A stretch of DNA of 64,000 bases from Numida meleagris. Lineage: Eukaryota; Chordata; Aves; Galliformes; Numididae. The stretch's first letter is position 1; every line of letters starts with the position of its first letter. Below are positions 49,686 to 62,689 of the stretch, piece by piece. The notes beneath the pieces are model-generated. The model made no database searches. It was given only the letters and a program-made list of their open reading frames with translations, and was not told where the DNA came from. The stretch spans positions 77,440,136 to 77,504,135 of the forward strand of contig NC_034412.1 of assembly GCF_002078875.1 (NCBI RefSeq), given 5' to 3'. Both the position numbers and the translations under genes were made by a program.

Positions 49686-49759
49686 ATGGATGGTTGGACT
49701 AGGTGATCTTGTAGGTCTTTTCCAACCTAGCTCATTCTATGATTCTATGATTCTATGAA
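49686..49759 (+). mobile_element. CR1 LINE 3' tail, ~75 bp
   Basis: GGATGGTTGGACTAGGTGAT, TTGTAGGTCTTTTCCAACCT and three copies of the ATTCTATG octamer. A severely truncated insertion. Confidence 0.94.
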
Positions 49760-51888
49760 AACCCCTGAGATTGAGTAAAAAAAAAAAGAGACATATGGGC
49801 TGAAATAATTTAAACAGTAAGTGTTTGCTAGCCTTTGAAGGTGTTTGAGTGGAAAAAGTCAGATTCGCCATGTAGCTGACCTAGCAAATTAGAAAGGTAA
49901 TATAAGTATGTAGCTTGTCACAGCCTGCAAGGACTGTGTCTCTTCATACTCTAAGTTTTATTGCTCAGTATTGTTCTAGCAGTGCTTAAAGCTGACCATT
50001 TGCCAATGTAGGCCTAAATCAGAACGTGAACTTTAAACACAGGAAGGAGAGAATATTTGATTAGTCAAAGGATTAATTTGAATCCTTTGATTTTAACAGC
50101 TTTCATCATCTGTATGAATAGATAAGCATATATTGTTACTGATGAAAAGTTATATAGTAGGCAATAGGATAGCTGAGTCTTCTGTGGGATCCTGTCCTCA
50201 CTGAGAGCAATGGAGCCAAAATGACTCTTTATTTCCGCTGACCTCACTCACTTCTTTTTTAAAACAACATTTTTATTACAGTATTTTTCTTAAAGGGGGG
50301 AGGAATAGCAAAAAAAAAAAAAAAAATCTATGACATGGAATGTTTTTAACAGTCAAAACACAATTACAATGGAAAGATAATGAAATCAACATTTTAAAAT
50401 ATTTGAAAGTGGATGAAGGCTATTTCAGGCTTTTTTTGAAGCTAATCAATGTGATGACAACTTATGAAGAAATGAGTGCAAACAAAAAAAAGAAGCCATT
50501 TTCTTTTGTGAGTAAAATAGCACAAAAGGAGAATTATTATTTTGATGCACTGCATTATTTTTCTAGAAACAACGGGAGAATCTGAGTTAGCTTCATGCCC
50601 TGTTCAGATTGAGAAATAATACTTTATCTCTTGTCAATTGTAGTCAGCGAAGTCAACATATACTTCAACTCTATGCATGCACATGTTCTTTGAGATCTGA
50701 ATAGGCCTACAGGGATGAAGAATGTATTATTTGGTATTGGCATCCACATCTTTCTTATACATTTTTATTATTTCTAGCTATAAGCTTTTATTTTGTTGTG
50801 ATATGGCTAATGAGAAACTTCTGCGAATCAGGGAAGTCTGACTGTGTTTATGTATTAAGCCATTTTTGGGTGAATGAACTAGAAGTGTTGCCGAAAATTC
50901 AGAATCATTGCATGGGGTCTGGAGCAGAATGTAATGATATGTTAAACAATAGCAAAGAATTTACTTGCCAAACAGTTAGCAAAGAGCTTTGGCAGAAAGA
51001 AGACTGGGTAAATTATAGCTATGCTGAGCTACTCTGTGTATACATGTGTATATACATCATTCCTATAAACTAGAAGAGTTTTCATTTCATTTGATATTTA
51101 TCAGTATTTTGCCTACCCCTTTATAGAAAATTAATGCATGGATAGAAATGCTGTAATAGATTTTATTTGCTGAACTCCTACATTTTGTCACCAGTTTCAG
51201 CTGCTTATCCTGAAGTATTATATATATCATAAGAATGGTTATCGTCATTTACGCTGTCATTCCTAACATTAAGTCATAGTAATTATATTCTCTCATGCAT
51301 TTTCCCTTCATGTATTAATCTCAAAACAGGTATTACTATTTTCCTCATTATTCATACATGATCATAACTTCTTTGAAGCACAATGTAATATTTAACACTG
51401 AAGCAACAAAGACATTAAATAGCATCAAAAAAAGTATATTACAATAATTTTAGATAACTATGTATGTTTTATATAACTATGTAATTTTTTACCATTGATG
51501 TCTATATCCCTGTAGCTGCTTATTACTGCAACAGTTACTAATAAATGACCTCTCAGTAAAAAAAAACTTTATAGCCATCTTGACTGAGTGGCAGAGAACT
51601 CAGAACATGCTCTCCAAAATAATCCACAGGGAAAATACTTATTTCTCCAAAAATTCAGTCCAGACAGTTTACATAATAAACACATTATTGGCACAAATCT
51701 TCAGTCTAATGTACTGCTTTAAGTAAAACCACTATGTTAACCTTTGAGTTAATTACTTGCCTTTTATCACAAATACATGTCATGGTTCTTTTTGTCTGCT
51801 TTTTTTCTTTAAGTAATACAGATGTCTCTTTTTTTTTTTTTTTTTTTTTTAGTAACATTACACAAACAATATGTATATAATGAATAGA
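49760..51888. other. Unique AT-rich DNA, no gene seen
   Basis: A-run at 50309-50325 and T-run at 51829-51850. The frame at 50798-51073 (+, 91 codons) has no domain. Confidence 0.55.
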
Positions 51889-52104
51889 ATTATTCACTGA
51901 GAGGGTGGTAAGGCCCTGGAACAGGCTGCCAGAGAAACTGTGGATGCCCTGTCCTGGAGATGTTTAAGACCTGGCTGGACTGGGCCCTGGGCAACCTTAT
52001 CTAGTGCCTGATTTAGTGGTTGGCAACCCTGTTCACAGCAGGGGTCTTGGAACTAGATCATTTTTGAAGTCCCATCCAATACAAGCCATTCTATGGTTCT
52101 AATA
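51889..52104 (+). mobile_element. CR1 LINE 3' tail
   Basis: CR1 with TTCACTGAGAGGGTGGTAAG, CCCTGGAACAGGCTGCC, AACTGTGGATGCCCTGTCC, GACCTGGCTGGACTGGGCCC, AACCCTGTTCACAGCAGGGG and a tail CATTCTATGGTTCTAATATT. It sits about 40 bp after a 22-base T-run. Confidence 0.95.
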
Positions 52105-55100
52105 TTCCAGTATGCCTACTTTATAGTTAGTATTGTTCTGGAAAATTAAAATGGATAATTTTCTGCATTAAAATAAAAAAAAAATCTGAAAGGTTAGAGC
52201 AGCAAGATTCATAACAAGGTTTTCTTATAGATTATTTTTTACTTTTGCTACTGTTTCATTTTTTTATTCTCTATTTTACTTGGAAGCGTTCAATAATAAA
52301 GAGCTCAACTATCTGACAAAATAAAAAAAACCTCTCTGTCAGTATTTTGTATTATTATTTTTAAATTATCATAGATAATATGTCCAAGAGTCAAAAAGTT
52401 AGAAGTAAAATCAAAATGAATTGAATATAAAAATTGCAGCACTTGGAAGACTGTTAATGCATAAGTTCATATTTGCACAGGATAGGTTCATATTTATTTA
52501 CTGAAATAGAAGAAAAAAAAGAAAGACCTTATTGTACGTCATTGAGTTGCGCCAGAATTTTTAGTTGCATTCTAATACATTAATTTTGTTTTGATTTATA
52601 ACAGAATCCTCAGAAAATTTGTTTCATTTTTTTTGCCTTGTGAAGATGTATTGAATGATACTTTTTAAATTATGTAAACAAATCATGATTCTACATTGGA
52701 CCAGCAAAGTCTGTGATCGTGACACTTAAAACATACTTTTTTCTTTTGACTTTCTGGATCTTTCTGCTGCATTCATAAGGATGGCATTTAACAACCTTAG
52801 ACAGCAAGAGTGGAGATAATGTGAGCAATTACCCGAGCAATATGTCAGTGCTATGCTGTATGTTTCTCCTTCATTCCTCAGTCTTCATTTTAATAATGTG
52901 GACACTTTTCTGTTTATAAAAAGGCAATCAGAAGATAATGAAAACACAAAATAGGTAATTCCCTTTGTCTCAGTTAGACACAAAAGAAAAGGACTAGATA
53001 ATCAATGATTTTTTTCCCCCCCACAATATTTCTACGGTAGTTTTGTTAATTCTGGAAGTAATATTGAGCTGCTTTTGGAAAAAGAGTTCTAGAACTTGAG
53101 TAGACTGATGAGTGGAAAACTTCAAAGAATCAACATTGGATAGGGATTTGGATTACTCTTTAGGGAAAGGAATGATTTGTCCTTCCCTCAAGAATTCCAG
53201 CGATGCAGAAATATTTTAGGGAAGATTTCATTTGAAAAGCATACCCAACAAAGAATAATAATAATAAAAAAAAAGTAGAGCTACTGAGAATGTGGAGATG
53301 GCAGTCAGAGCTCTTTCGCAGCTTTTTCACAGGTAGGTGCAAACACTGGCTTTTTGGCTTTTGCAATTCTTTCTTATTTATTTATTTGATTAATTAATTC
53401 ATTTAGTCTTTACTTTTAACAGCACTAATAAACCTAAGTGACCCAACTTATTTATGTACAACAAAAATAGATAACGTTCTCTTAAAAGTGGCAGATAAAT
53501 AAATGGAATTGAGATATATAGAACAATTATGATTTTTTATGTTATCTTCTGTTTCAAAGATAGTACGCAAGCTGTGAATGTTTGGACTTAAAACCTAAGT
53601 ATGTTATTAGCAAATATTTTTGAGAAGGATTCATTAAAACATGAGAGATATTTCCGACAAAGATATCACTTTTACTGAACTATTCAGAAGCTCATGAACG
53701 TGGGTTTTTTTATTTTTTGTTTATTTCTCTTTTAAGGGTAAGGCTAAGAGTGAGGAGGGAAGAAGAACCCAACAAACACTAAACCAACAATCAAGGTTAC
53801 CATTATTCATGAGCAATAAAGCAAATTATTATCAAAAATGTTTTATCACACAGGGAAAACATAATTATTTGAGAGTCATGTACATCATTACACAGAAACT
53901 ATCAATGAGATTGCCTCAAAATTTCTCAATAATTTTTGATCATCTCATATTTCATTCTTATACCTTGATAGACAAGCAGTAGAAGCAGAATTAATCATAC
54001 AAAATGAATATAATCATTGCTCTCAGAATGAGCTATCAGCATTTATTTTTCCTTTCTATCACCTTTCTATAAAAGTGTATCTGTTAATTTCTGCATCACA
54101 TCTCTCTAAGTTATTAGTATGTACTGGAGACTGCAACCTGAAGGCTAACAAAGATGTACTAATAACATATGGCATCTGATAGATGGTAAATTGCAAAGTG
54201 GAAATACTAATGAGACAAATTATATGCACTGCAGTGACCAATGTCGAACTTTGATATAAACCAAGAGAAGGTAAATTAGTTTGGTTGAAAGCTGAAAATT
54301 TAGGATGATGCTAGCTGCACTGATAGATATTATTACATTATTTGTATGTCATTGATTACTGGGAGATAACACTAACTGACGCAAGGGGCATGTTAGAGAC
54401 CTTTATTCCTGTTCATGGAAATGATTTAGCATGAACTGATACACTGAATAAAAGCATTCCCTTCCTTCTGTTGGAAAAAATTATCTAGAGCTCAATCTTC
54501 TTGGCGTCAGTCTTTCATAAAATTTGCATAGCTGTGAGGAAAATAGGAATACTTCTGAGAGGTTTCAAAGGGACCACAGCTTTTGCTGAATCATGTTTTT
54601 TTTTTGTTGTTGTTTGTTTGTTTGTTTGTTTTAATAAAATACTTTATCTGCAAGTAAAGGACATTATGACTTTATACACAATAGTTGTATATGATAGAAC
54701 AATCAACATTACTGTACTGTTGTTGAAACGTTTTTAATAGAGAGTTCTTGAAATCTTGAATAATTACAGACTAATACTATATTGTGTTATCTTATGGGAC
54801 AAAAACCTGTGATTCATAGTACCCAGACAAAATGCCGTAACCTGCATCTCGTGATTAGTTTTTTAACTTTATATCACAAAATGTTTTATTCCTTAATAAA
54901 ATACTGTAAAATTATTGACAAAATTTGAAGATGAAAATTATCCATAAGATTGAGAGATAATGTATAACTCAGTAGTAAGACATGATGTAGGGACTGCTTT
55001 TTTCTAAGGATTTGAATATTCTACTTGGATATTTTAAAAAAGCTTGCTTCCAAAGCCCTAAAACAGATAAGAATCAAGTATACAAGCAAACAAAACAATA

Positions 55101-58100
55101 GCAACTGAGCAGAAGGCATTGGCTTATTAGTTGCACTTCTTTTCTTTCTTTATTTATTCATGATTTCTGCCAGTGTTATTGCTGTTTTTTGTTTCACTAA
55201 AATCCACATATCTCCACATAACATTACCTGATTCTGCTGTCATCTGTTCTCTGCTGCCTTGAGCAACTGACAATGTTGTTTTGCTTAAAGCTGCTTCGTT
55301 CCTGCCTACTGTGGCAGAAATCTATCTTTCGAATTGATCTTCAAGAAAGCTTGTTCTAATTTCTCAACTTTTAATAAAAAAGGGTGAGTAGAGTTCTGTC
55401 TTTCTATTGTATAGTAAAAGGATTTCACAAAAATGTGGATCCTTCACTTTCTTTTCTAATGTATCCATACACCTTTTCTACGAAGTATGGAAGAAATATG
55501 AGCCACTGAAAGGTACAGGAATAATATTTGTTCTGAATTACCACTGTACTGAATGAAAATGGTTTCACATTGCTAGAAGTTCTATCAGATGAATTCTGGT
55601 TAAGTTCCCTGAAGCAGTTTAAAAAATTACCATGCACTGCAGGGCTGCCCCGTAAGTCCAGTATAAAGGCAAAATGGGACATGTGCCATATTGGAGCACA
55701 ATCTGATAAATAAATGTTAATTTCCAAATAAGCTAGTTGTTTTTCATATTTCAGGTACTGCTCTAGAGTCATAACTTCCAGAATAGGCATGGCAACAAAC
55801 TGCTCCAACTTAAGCTGCTCCAAATCCAACTTCAGTCAGAGCCTAATATTGATAAGATCCAATATTGTTTTAATCTATGGTTAGTATAAGTTCTGAAGAA
55901 ACTATGAGAACAGGAATAAAAACTGACAAGTCGTTATCTTTATTCTATACATTATTTGACTTCATTTCTTTGAGATCTTTCCTCATGACAAATAATTGTG
56001 AAATCATATAAAGCTTCTTTATATACAAATGTAGAGTGCACATTCTTCAAAATATATTTTAGGCTTTAAATATAATAGAACAGTACAGTGCAAAGTCTTC
56101 TCTTACTTAGCTGCAGAGGTCACACTATGCACCTCTTCATAATGTTCAGATGTTGTCAGATATAACTTGCTTCACCAGTTATTCAAATTATTTACAGATA
56201 GTTTATTATCTCTCTAGCATCATAAAAGCATCTGTCACATCCTGCACAGAAGTCAACACTGACTTTGCTTTTAAAGCTTACAGTTCTCTGGCAAATTTTA
56301 TAGCAATTACAGGCTAAATTTACATTCCCAATCTTTGTAATAGCCAAGTTTTAATTTAACTCTGTTAAAGAATTATCAGAAGGAGGATGTATTTATAGGC
56401 TAAACAATATGATATGCTGATGATTCCAGCCAAATTTGCAAGAAAAAAAAATCCCTGTTAAATCTGGAAAAATCACAAAGAAATGTTCCATTATAAAAAC
56501 CCATCACTCCCATACAATTTTTTATAAATTATTTCAGCTACCTTGTTCAGTCATCTGAAGGTGCCAGATAACTTCATAACAGAAGAGCATTTAAGGTACC
56601 AGTCATATATATTGCATCAGTGTGCATTTGAAAAAAATCTGTAGAGGACAGAAGGAATTACCAGCTTTTATATTTGGTTATAATATGCTTGCTAGCATAC
56701 AGTAGATGTGTGCTTTAATAGGCTGCTATTATATATTTATATAGTCTGCTAACGTCACAGGAAGTCTATGCCAGTTCTCTCAGATTTTGAAGAAGAAATG
56801 GTTTTACTTTCAAATAAAAAAATACATTACTGTTTATCGTTCTTTCTCAGGTTTTAACAAACTATGTTTTCCTGTATTATACTAAGTTTGACTGAGGGAA
56901 GAAGGTTCAGATAATTTTAGAACCAAATTAATCAGTGGATAAAGAAATGCTGAAAAAGCTTTCATAAGGCATATCATAGTCAAAAAACTGCCATGTTGAT
57001 ATGTCAAATCTACTTCCAGCAGTATCCAGTCCACTTTCCTTGTAACTTTTTGAAGTATTAAAAGAAGTGGTCAGTCACTAGAGGGCATCAGTTCTGTGGC
57101 CTAAGAAGTAAAGACAGTAAAGCTGCAGTTTAGAATTAAACAAGAAGAATTTACATCATCGTGGCCCAATTACTATACTGCAGATCATAAACCAAATTGT
57201 GTATTTTTAAAGACACTTTATGGCAGGTGTCTCCTCTTTAAATTTTATTTTATGAAGCCATTAAGTAAAAAAAAAAAAAAAAAAGGAAAAAATTTACTAC
57301 TAATGAAGTTCTGACTTCCAGCTTCAAGAGAGAGGTTGATGTAGAGCTAAAAGATGGATAGATGGATAAGCAAGAAGACATAAATTATCTTCCACTGCTG
57401 TTTACCTTCAAGTCAAGGTGATTTCAGGAAGATAAAAAATGGCCAGAGAAATGCATGCCATGCATATGGTCTCATGTCCTTTTTTTGATATCTTGCAAAT
57501 GTGGATTTCTTTTCAAGACCACTAAACCTAATTTCATCTCACCCATTACCTCAAACGCTTTCCTCTCTTACAGACACCCATTTGTGTTAATTCTTAATTC
57601 ACTGTCAGATGTCTTTTGCATTTTAAGATGTACTCATCTTCTGGAATTGGACATCCTTTCATGTACTACTTTTATATACTTGGACAGTCCTTACTGCAAA
57701 AAAAAATTGCATATTTTACTGGTCATATTTTACTGTGGGTAGCAAATAAGGAAAAAAAATTATCAGTTTTGGAATAAGTCTTGGGTTGATTGTAACAGTG
57801 TTTTTATAAGAAATGTATAAATCAGAGAAACTAATATTCCACGTAAACTGGATAAGTTTAGATGATTTGCTTTCTATACAGCAAATACTTTTCAAATTTT
57901 ACTAAACAAATCACATTAACTCAACTAGTACACCAAAGTGATTCCAGAAGCCTTAAAATATTTGTAGCTAAATTTAAGATATCATCAATCATATTGATTT
58001 GATATTGTTTGATTGTTGCTGTTCTAGATCCAGAGTTAGGTACACATCTACTCACTTGAAAGATTAAATTAACAGTTTTGGGACCTGCTTATTTTTTACC

Positions 58101-58953
58101 TTCCTTGTTATTTATTAACCCTGGAGAGGCTTCATGCACAAATGGTAACTAATTTGATCTGAAGTTCCAAGAAATAAAAGTACCCATGATTTTCTACATC
58201 CAGAACAATTTAAAAAAAAATCAAAAAGTTCCCAGAAAGGTTTAACAGAAAATCAAAACAGATAGAAATAATAATTAAAACAATTCAAAGTTCTCAAGGA
58301 GAAAAATATTTTAAAAATCATGCAATTACTTCCTTTTCTGAATTCTTTGGGAAAAGACAATACACACACTACATATGGGACATAATAATGGAAGACTCTG
58401 AGGCAGTAAAAGGTGACTTTGATAAATATGAAGCATTAAACCACCTCTTGGAGTTTCATTTTTGTCCTTTATTTCAGCTGTTAATAGAATATAAGGGTTT
58501 TGGAAAGTCTTAACAGAGGCTGTTAATCCTTGAAGTTTTAAAAATGATTATCCAGAAGGGTAATGAACTGATAAATGTATTGTTCTCTCATATTACTGCA
58601 ATGGCTGTATTTCTTTCCCATTTGGACACCAACAAATGTACAAACCATACCACTTCTACATGAAATATTCATTTTTAGAATTTTGTCATGTTTTGTAGAG
58701 TTTAGACATCAACATTTTAAATCAAACCTTTTTTCTTAGTGCTGTTCTATACATGAATATGAGTTTATAAATATTACATTTGTGTTCTTTTTATAGTTAT
58801 CATTGTAGTTTGTACCTCTCAAAACCTCCTCATCAAATGTATTGCAAGTGTTGATGACAAAAAAGCATACACCATCACCTATTCTTACTGTGTAGAATTC
58901 TGTCATTTACTCAGTTTTTTCGAAGATTTTGGATGATAAGTTCTCCAAATAAC
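52105..58953. other. Long unique AT-rich block, no gene seen
   Basis: About 6.8 kb without recognised transposons. It holds a GTTT repeat (about 54606-54631), an A-run (57267-57284) and the longest repeat-free open frame of the window (55425-55829, -, 134 codons), which shows no domain, signal peptide or membrane segment. Given the base composition, about one such frame is expected by chance in a window of this size. Confidence 0.5.
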
Positions 58954-59521
58954 TGTAAACAAAGAACAAATGCTAAGCATGCTAACCATGCAGCCTTTCG
59001 CTCACTCCCTACCCCTCCCAGTGGAATAGGTAAGAGAATCAGAAAAAAAGAAAAAAGAAAAAAAGTAGAGCTCATAGGTTGTGATAAAAACTATTTACTA
59101 AAACAGAAAAGAAAGAGAAATAATAATAATAACACTATAACAATACATATATATTTACAGAACAAGTGATGTACAGTGCATGCACTTACCACTTATGGAT
59201 GCCCCTCTCCCTAATCAACTTTCCTCAGCTTTATAGATGTTTCACATGATGTTACATGGTATGGAATATCCCTTTGACCAGCTTAGGTCAGTTGCCCTGG
59301 CTCTGTCCCCTCCCATCTCCTTGTGTTCTCCCAGATGCCCTCACTGGCAGGACAGTATGGGAAGCTGGGAAACTGAAATGTACTTGGCACTGTACAGCAC
59401 TGCTGAGCAACAACTAAAACACCTATGTGTTACCATCATTTTTTTTCTCCTAAAGCTAAAACATAGCATCATACTAGGCACTATGAGGAAAAACGACTGT
59501 GTTGCAGCTGAAACCAGGACA
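58954..59521 (-). mobile_element. LTR, family B, copy 2
   Basis: In the minus sense this starts TGTCCTGGTTTCAGCTGCAA at 59521 and ends TTTGTTTACA at 58954, giving TG...CA ends and 568 bp. It aligns with the reverse complement of 47467-48018. Shared plus-strand blocks are AAGTGATGTAC, ATGGAATATCCCTTTG, CTGTACAGC and AAAACATAGCATCAT / AAACGTAGCATAAT. Its left end has the family CAGCCTTTCGCTCACTCC element, with A-rich expansions at about 59040-59065. No clean target duplication fits these ends; a 6-bp AACTGT occurs at both borders but displaced by three bases. Confidence 0.87.
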
Positions 59522-59979
59522 ACTGTTTGACAAGAGTAAATTGTAGGTGTATTGTAAATAATGAAAGCTTTATTTAAAAGCTAAAATAGGAAATTCAAAC
59601 TGAAGTAAGAAAGTTCCCTAAGGTTCTACTTGTTATAAATAGTACTAAGAAGGCACCATGTAACACTGAAAACTGTTAGAAAGTATTCATGATCTCTAAA
59701 GCAAATCCTCTTGACAGACTGTTTTAACACTTCTATTCATGATTTTCTCATTTGAACAGATGCCATTTTCCATCTGAATGGCAGACTAGCATATGGAATA
59801 TCTACTGAAAGAAAAAAAATAAAGCAAGAACAGACGTTTCAATATCAGTAGTTATTTAAGTTGTGTGGGAGCAACTTACACACTTTTCTAAAGAAGACAT
59901 CATTTTTAGACTGATACACAGCAAAAGACTTTAGTTTTGTACTGATACACAGAACCCAGCAAATACTGAGTTGATCATC
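59522..59979. other. Unique AT-rich DNA
   Basis: Spacer between an LTR and a CR1. Nothing is recognised apart from a repeated ACTGATACACAG (about 59911 and 59941). Confidence 0.55.
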
Positions 59980-60985
59980 ATAGAATCATAGAATGACTTG
60001 GGTTCGTAGGGACCTCAGTGATCACCCAAACCTGCTGCCACAGGCAGGGTTGCCAGACACTAGATCTAGTACTAGATCAGATTGCCCATGCAACCTGGCC
60101 TTAAACACCTCCAGGGACAGGGCATCCACAACTTCTCTGGGCATCCTGTTTCAGAACCTCATCACTCTCTCATTAAAAAACTTCCCCCTGAAATCTAATC
60201 TAAATCTCCCGTCCTTTAGTTTAAAACCATTCTCCCTTGTCCTATCACTATCTACTCATGTAAAAAGTTGATCTCCCTCATGTTTATAAACTCCCTTTAA
60301 ACATTGGAAGGCCACAACGAGGTCTCCTCACAGCCTTCTCTTTTCCAGGCTGAACAAGCCCTGTTCCTTCTGCCTATCTTTATAGGAGGTGCTCCAGCCT
60401 TTGGATCATCTTTCTGGCTCTCCTCTGGATCTTCTGCAAAAGCTCCGTATATTTCCTGTGTTGAGTGCCCCAGACTTGGATGCAGTACTCCATCTGGGGC
60501 CTCATGAGGGCAGAATAGAGGAAGACAATCATCTCCTTCGCCCTGCTGGCCACCTCTCTTTGATGGAACCCAGGATACCTTTGGCCTTCCAGGCTGCAAG
60601 CGCATGCTGATGTCTCTTGTTAAGTTTTTCATCAACTAGAATCCCTAAGTCCTAAGTTCAGCAGGGCTACTCTCAAGGAGTTCTTCTCCCAGTTTTTATA
60701 CATATCTGGGATTACCTTGACCCAAGTGCAAAACCTTCCATCTTGCTTTGTTGAACCTCATTAGGTTCACAAGCGCCCACCTTTCAAGTTTATCAAGGTC
60801 CTGCTGGGTGGCATCCCTTCTGTCTGCTGTATCAACTGCACCAATCTGCTTGGCATCATCAGCAAATTTGGTGAGGGTGCACTCAATCCCATCATCTATG
60901 TCGTTGATGTTAAAGAGCACTGGTCCCAAGACAGACCCCTAGGGAACACTGTACATTATTGGCCTTCACCTGGACATAGTTTTCT
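59980..60985 (-). mobile_element. CR1 LINE, ~1-kb 3' end, longest copy here
   Basis: A minus-strand CR1 from the tail CATAGAATCATAGAATGACT through GCATCCACAACTTCTCTGGG, AATCTAAATCTCCCGTCC, GAGGTCTCCTCACAGCCTTC, TCTGGCTCTCCTCTGGATC, CAGTACTCCATCTGGGGCCT and TGTTGAACCTCATTAGGTTC to AGGGAACACTGTACATTA. The upstream half codes for part of the reverse transcriptase. 5' truncation lies near 60985. Confidence 0.95.
60696..60929 (-). pseudogene. CR1 reverse-transcriptase remnant with FADD box
   Basis: 77 codons: [19 protein letters not shown], then [10 protein letters not shown], then [11 protein letters not shown] and [17 protein letters not shown] corresponds to the catalytic YADD-type Asp pair of reverse transcriptases, in its CR1 form, so this small piece still contains two catalytic aspartates. 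The fingers region upstream is truncated and stops follow downstream, so it is inactive. Confidence 0.9.
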
Positions 60986-61512
60986 AGCTGATAATTTTCT
61001 CTATCAAATAGTGTTATTGTGTTCTTTGTATCTGTTGTAGTTTCCATGGAAATAAATAAGTGGCATTTGTCAGACTCAACATTTTGAGTAAGAAGGTAGA
61101 AAAATTATCAAAGAAGGCCAGTTGCAATGAATTAATAAAACAGACCTACTGATAACCAGGTAAACGTTCTATTTTGTCTTTTTTTTAATTTTCCTTCTCT
61201 GAATACCTAAGTTTAGACAGGATTTTCTAGACTACAACTGTTATTGTAAGCAGCATCTATCCTTGAGAATTAAAGAAGACACAGTAGATAGCATAATCAC
61301 CCTGACTAAATTATTAGTCATATAAGTCTATTTACTTCTGCCAATTATTCTTTAGACATTGGAAACCACATGCTGGAATTAGCCCAGCAATTCATTTTAC
61401 AAACAGTACAGTGATTGTCTGAACCCTTCTTTTCTTTTGGCTCAAAGCTTGCTTTCTGAGGTATGTTTTGTGATAAGACTCTAACTTACTTACCAAGGAG
61501 ACAAATGGTGGG
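60986..61512. other. Unique AT-rich DNA
   Basis: Lies between CR1 and the family C LTR. No element recognised. Confidence 0.55.
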
Positions 61513-61786
61513 TGTCGCCATGTGGCAATCAACATCAACCGTGTGAACATTCAAAAGCATTTCCTTCAGGGCTGTTTGCCCCAGGAAGAGAGTGCTCAGG
61601 AGTGTTTACTGGCGGAAGATCTGGCCTGTGACCAAGTAGCACCAGCTTGGTATGTGAGACTGGGGAATGCTACCATTGTATCCTGTGAAAAACAGGATGC
61701 GGGTGGGCACCTTCCTGCTCCCTCTTATCTGCTGGCAAGGCCCGGAAGATGGGTTTTCTGCTGAGATCCCAAAGCCAGAAGCTGCC

Positions 61787-61880
61787 ACTCCAGAGAGAGC
61801 TGACTCAACCACCAACTGTCACTCCAGAGAGAGCTGACTCAACCACTAACTGTCACTCCAAAGAGAGCTGACTCGACCAA
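61787..61880. repeat. 34-bp tandem repeat, three units, with AP-1-like sites
   Basis: Units begin at 61787, 61821 and 61855. The first two differ at one position; the third is diverged and incomplete. Each contains AGCTGACTC. TGACTCA, the AP-1 consensus, is intact at 61801-61807 and 61835-61841 and altered to TGACTCG at 61869-61875. They lie just upstream of the TATA box. Confidence 0.93.
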
Positions 61881-61888
61881 TTTGGACT

Positions 61889-61895
61889 TATAAAT
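61889..61895 (+). promoter_or_regulatory. Candidate TATA box of the family C LTR
   Basis: TATAAAT sits between the tandem repeat and the AATAAA signal, the expected LTR order. Activity is not shown. Confidence 0.6.
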
Positions 61896-62119
61896 AAGTT
61901 CATACTGCTGCTGGAGTTGTTGGTCAACCAAAGCGGTTGGCAACCGAACAACAAGCCCTGATGACCCATCACCTGAGAAGATCAACGTCGGCGCTACAAA
62001 CAACGCTGGACCCCTGGTGGTGACTATCTCTCTTGCTTTCTACAAAGACTCCTTGCTTTTTTATCTCTTTTCTATCGCCCACCTTCCCTTCCCCATCTCC
62101 CTAAGCTACTAGGATTTGT

Positions 62120-62125
62120 AATAAA
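62120..62125 (+). terminator. Candidate polyadenylation signal of the family C LTR
   Basis: A canonical AATAAA, followed within about 25-30 bp by TTTGACCCGTTGTGTC, a T/G-rich downstream element as in LTR R/U5 junctions. Confidence 0.6.
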
Positions 62126-62225
62126 CTGGTCGGGCTAACATTTGACCCGTTGTGTCTTAATCTCGCCGTCGGGTATACATATATTAAAAGAACCCCTTCT
62201 CCCTCCTGTAAATTGGAGCGAGACA

Positions 62226-62689
62226 GTGATCAGTAAATGATGACTTCTAGCCTGTAGTGATATGTGAAGATAGATTAGTTCACCTAACAGGAAAAATTTT
62301 GAGCCTCAGCCAGAGAAAATTCCTACATATTTCTTCAGAAAATTGGCTGTTTTTTTCCACTGATTACTTAAACATGTCAGTGGGGGCTGCATGATTTAAT
62401 AATGGCCAGTTAAGATATTTGAGTTTAATCCCAGCAGGCAGCAAAGTCCTCAGAGAGCATAGTGATGGAATTAAGCCAGACTTTCCAACTCTTGTCATCT
62501 GTAAGGCAGTGATAGTGAGGTGGAGAATCACATAAATATTGCACCACACATGAATATTGTTTGAAAGGATATCTGGAGGGCTCAAGTCCAGCTGACTCAA
62601 TGCAGGACAATAGCAACACTGATATAGGTCAACTATGCTGTTGTCCACCTGAATCTTGAATCTTGCCCAGGTATGCAACCCAGAGTCCT
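62226..62689. other. Unassigned block between LTR and CR1
   Basis: From about 62365 to 62690 the sequence is richer in GC than the average and may be repeat-derived. I cannot place it. A 104-codon minus-strand frame (62364-62678) has no domain. Confidence 0.45.

Larger units (their letters stand above)
61513..62225 (+). mobile_element. Probable solo LTR, family C, with TATA box and polyA signal
   Basis: About 713 bp starting TGTCGCCATGTGGCAATC and ending TTGGAGCGAGACA; the ends form a short TGTCGC...GCGAGACA inverted match. It has LTR architecture: a U3 with three 34-bp units, TATAAAT at 61889-61895, AATAAA at 62120-62125, then a CpG-rich U5 (TAATCTCGCCGTCGGG). No ERV gene flanks it. I could not fit a clean target duplication (upstream ends GGTGGG, downstream GTGATC), so the exact left border may be off. 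It is unrelated to families A and B. The 80-codon plus-strand frame inside is not a gene. Confidence 0.75.

Noticed and set aside
55425..55829. 134-codon minus-strand frame, the longest outside repeats
   Set aside because: At this base composition about 7 percent of random codons are stops, so roughly one frame of this length is expected in 64 kb read in six frames. No domain, signal or family resemblance is visible. A translated search with a conserved hit would reverse this.
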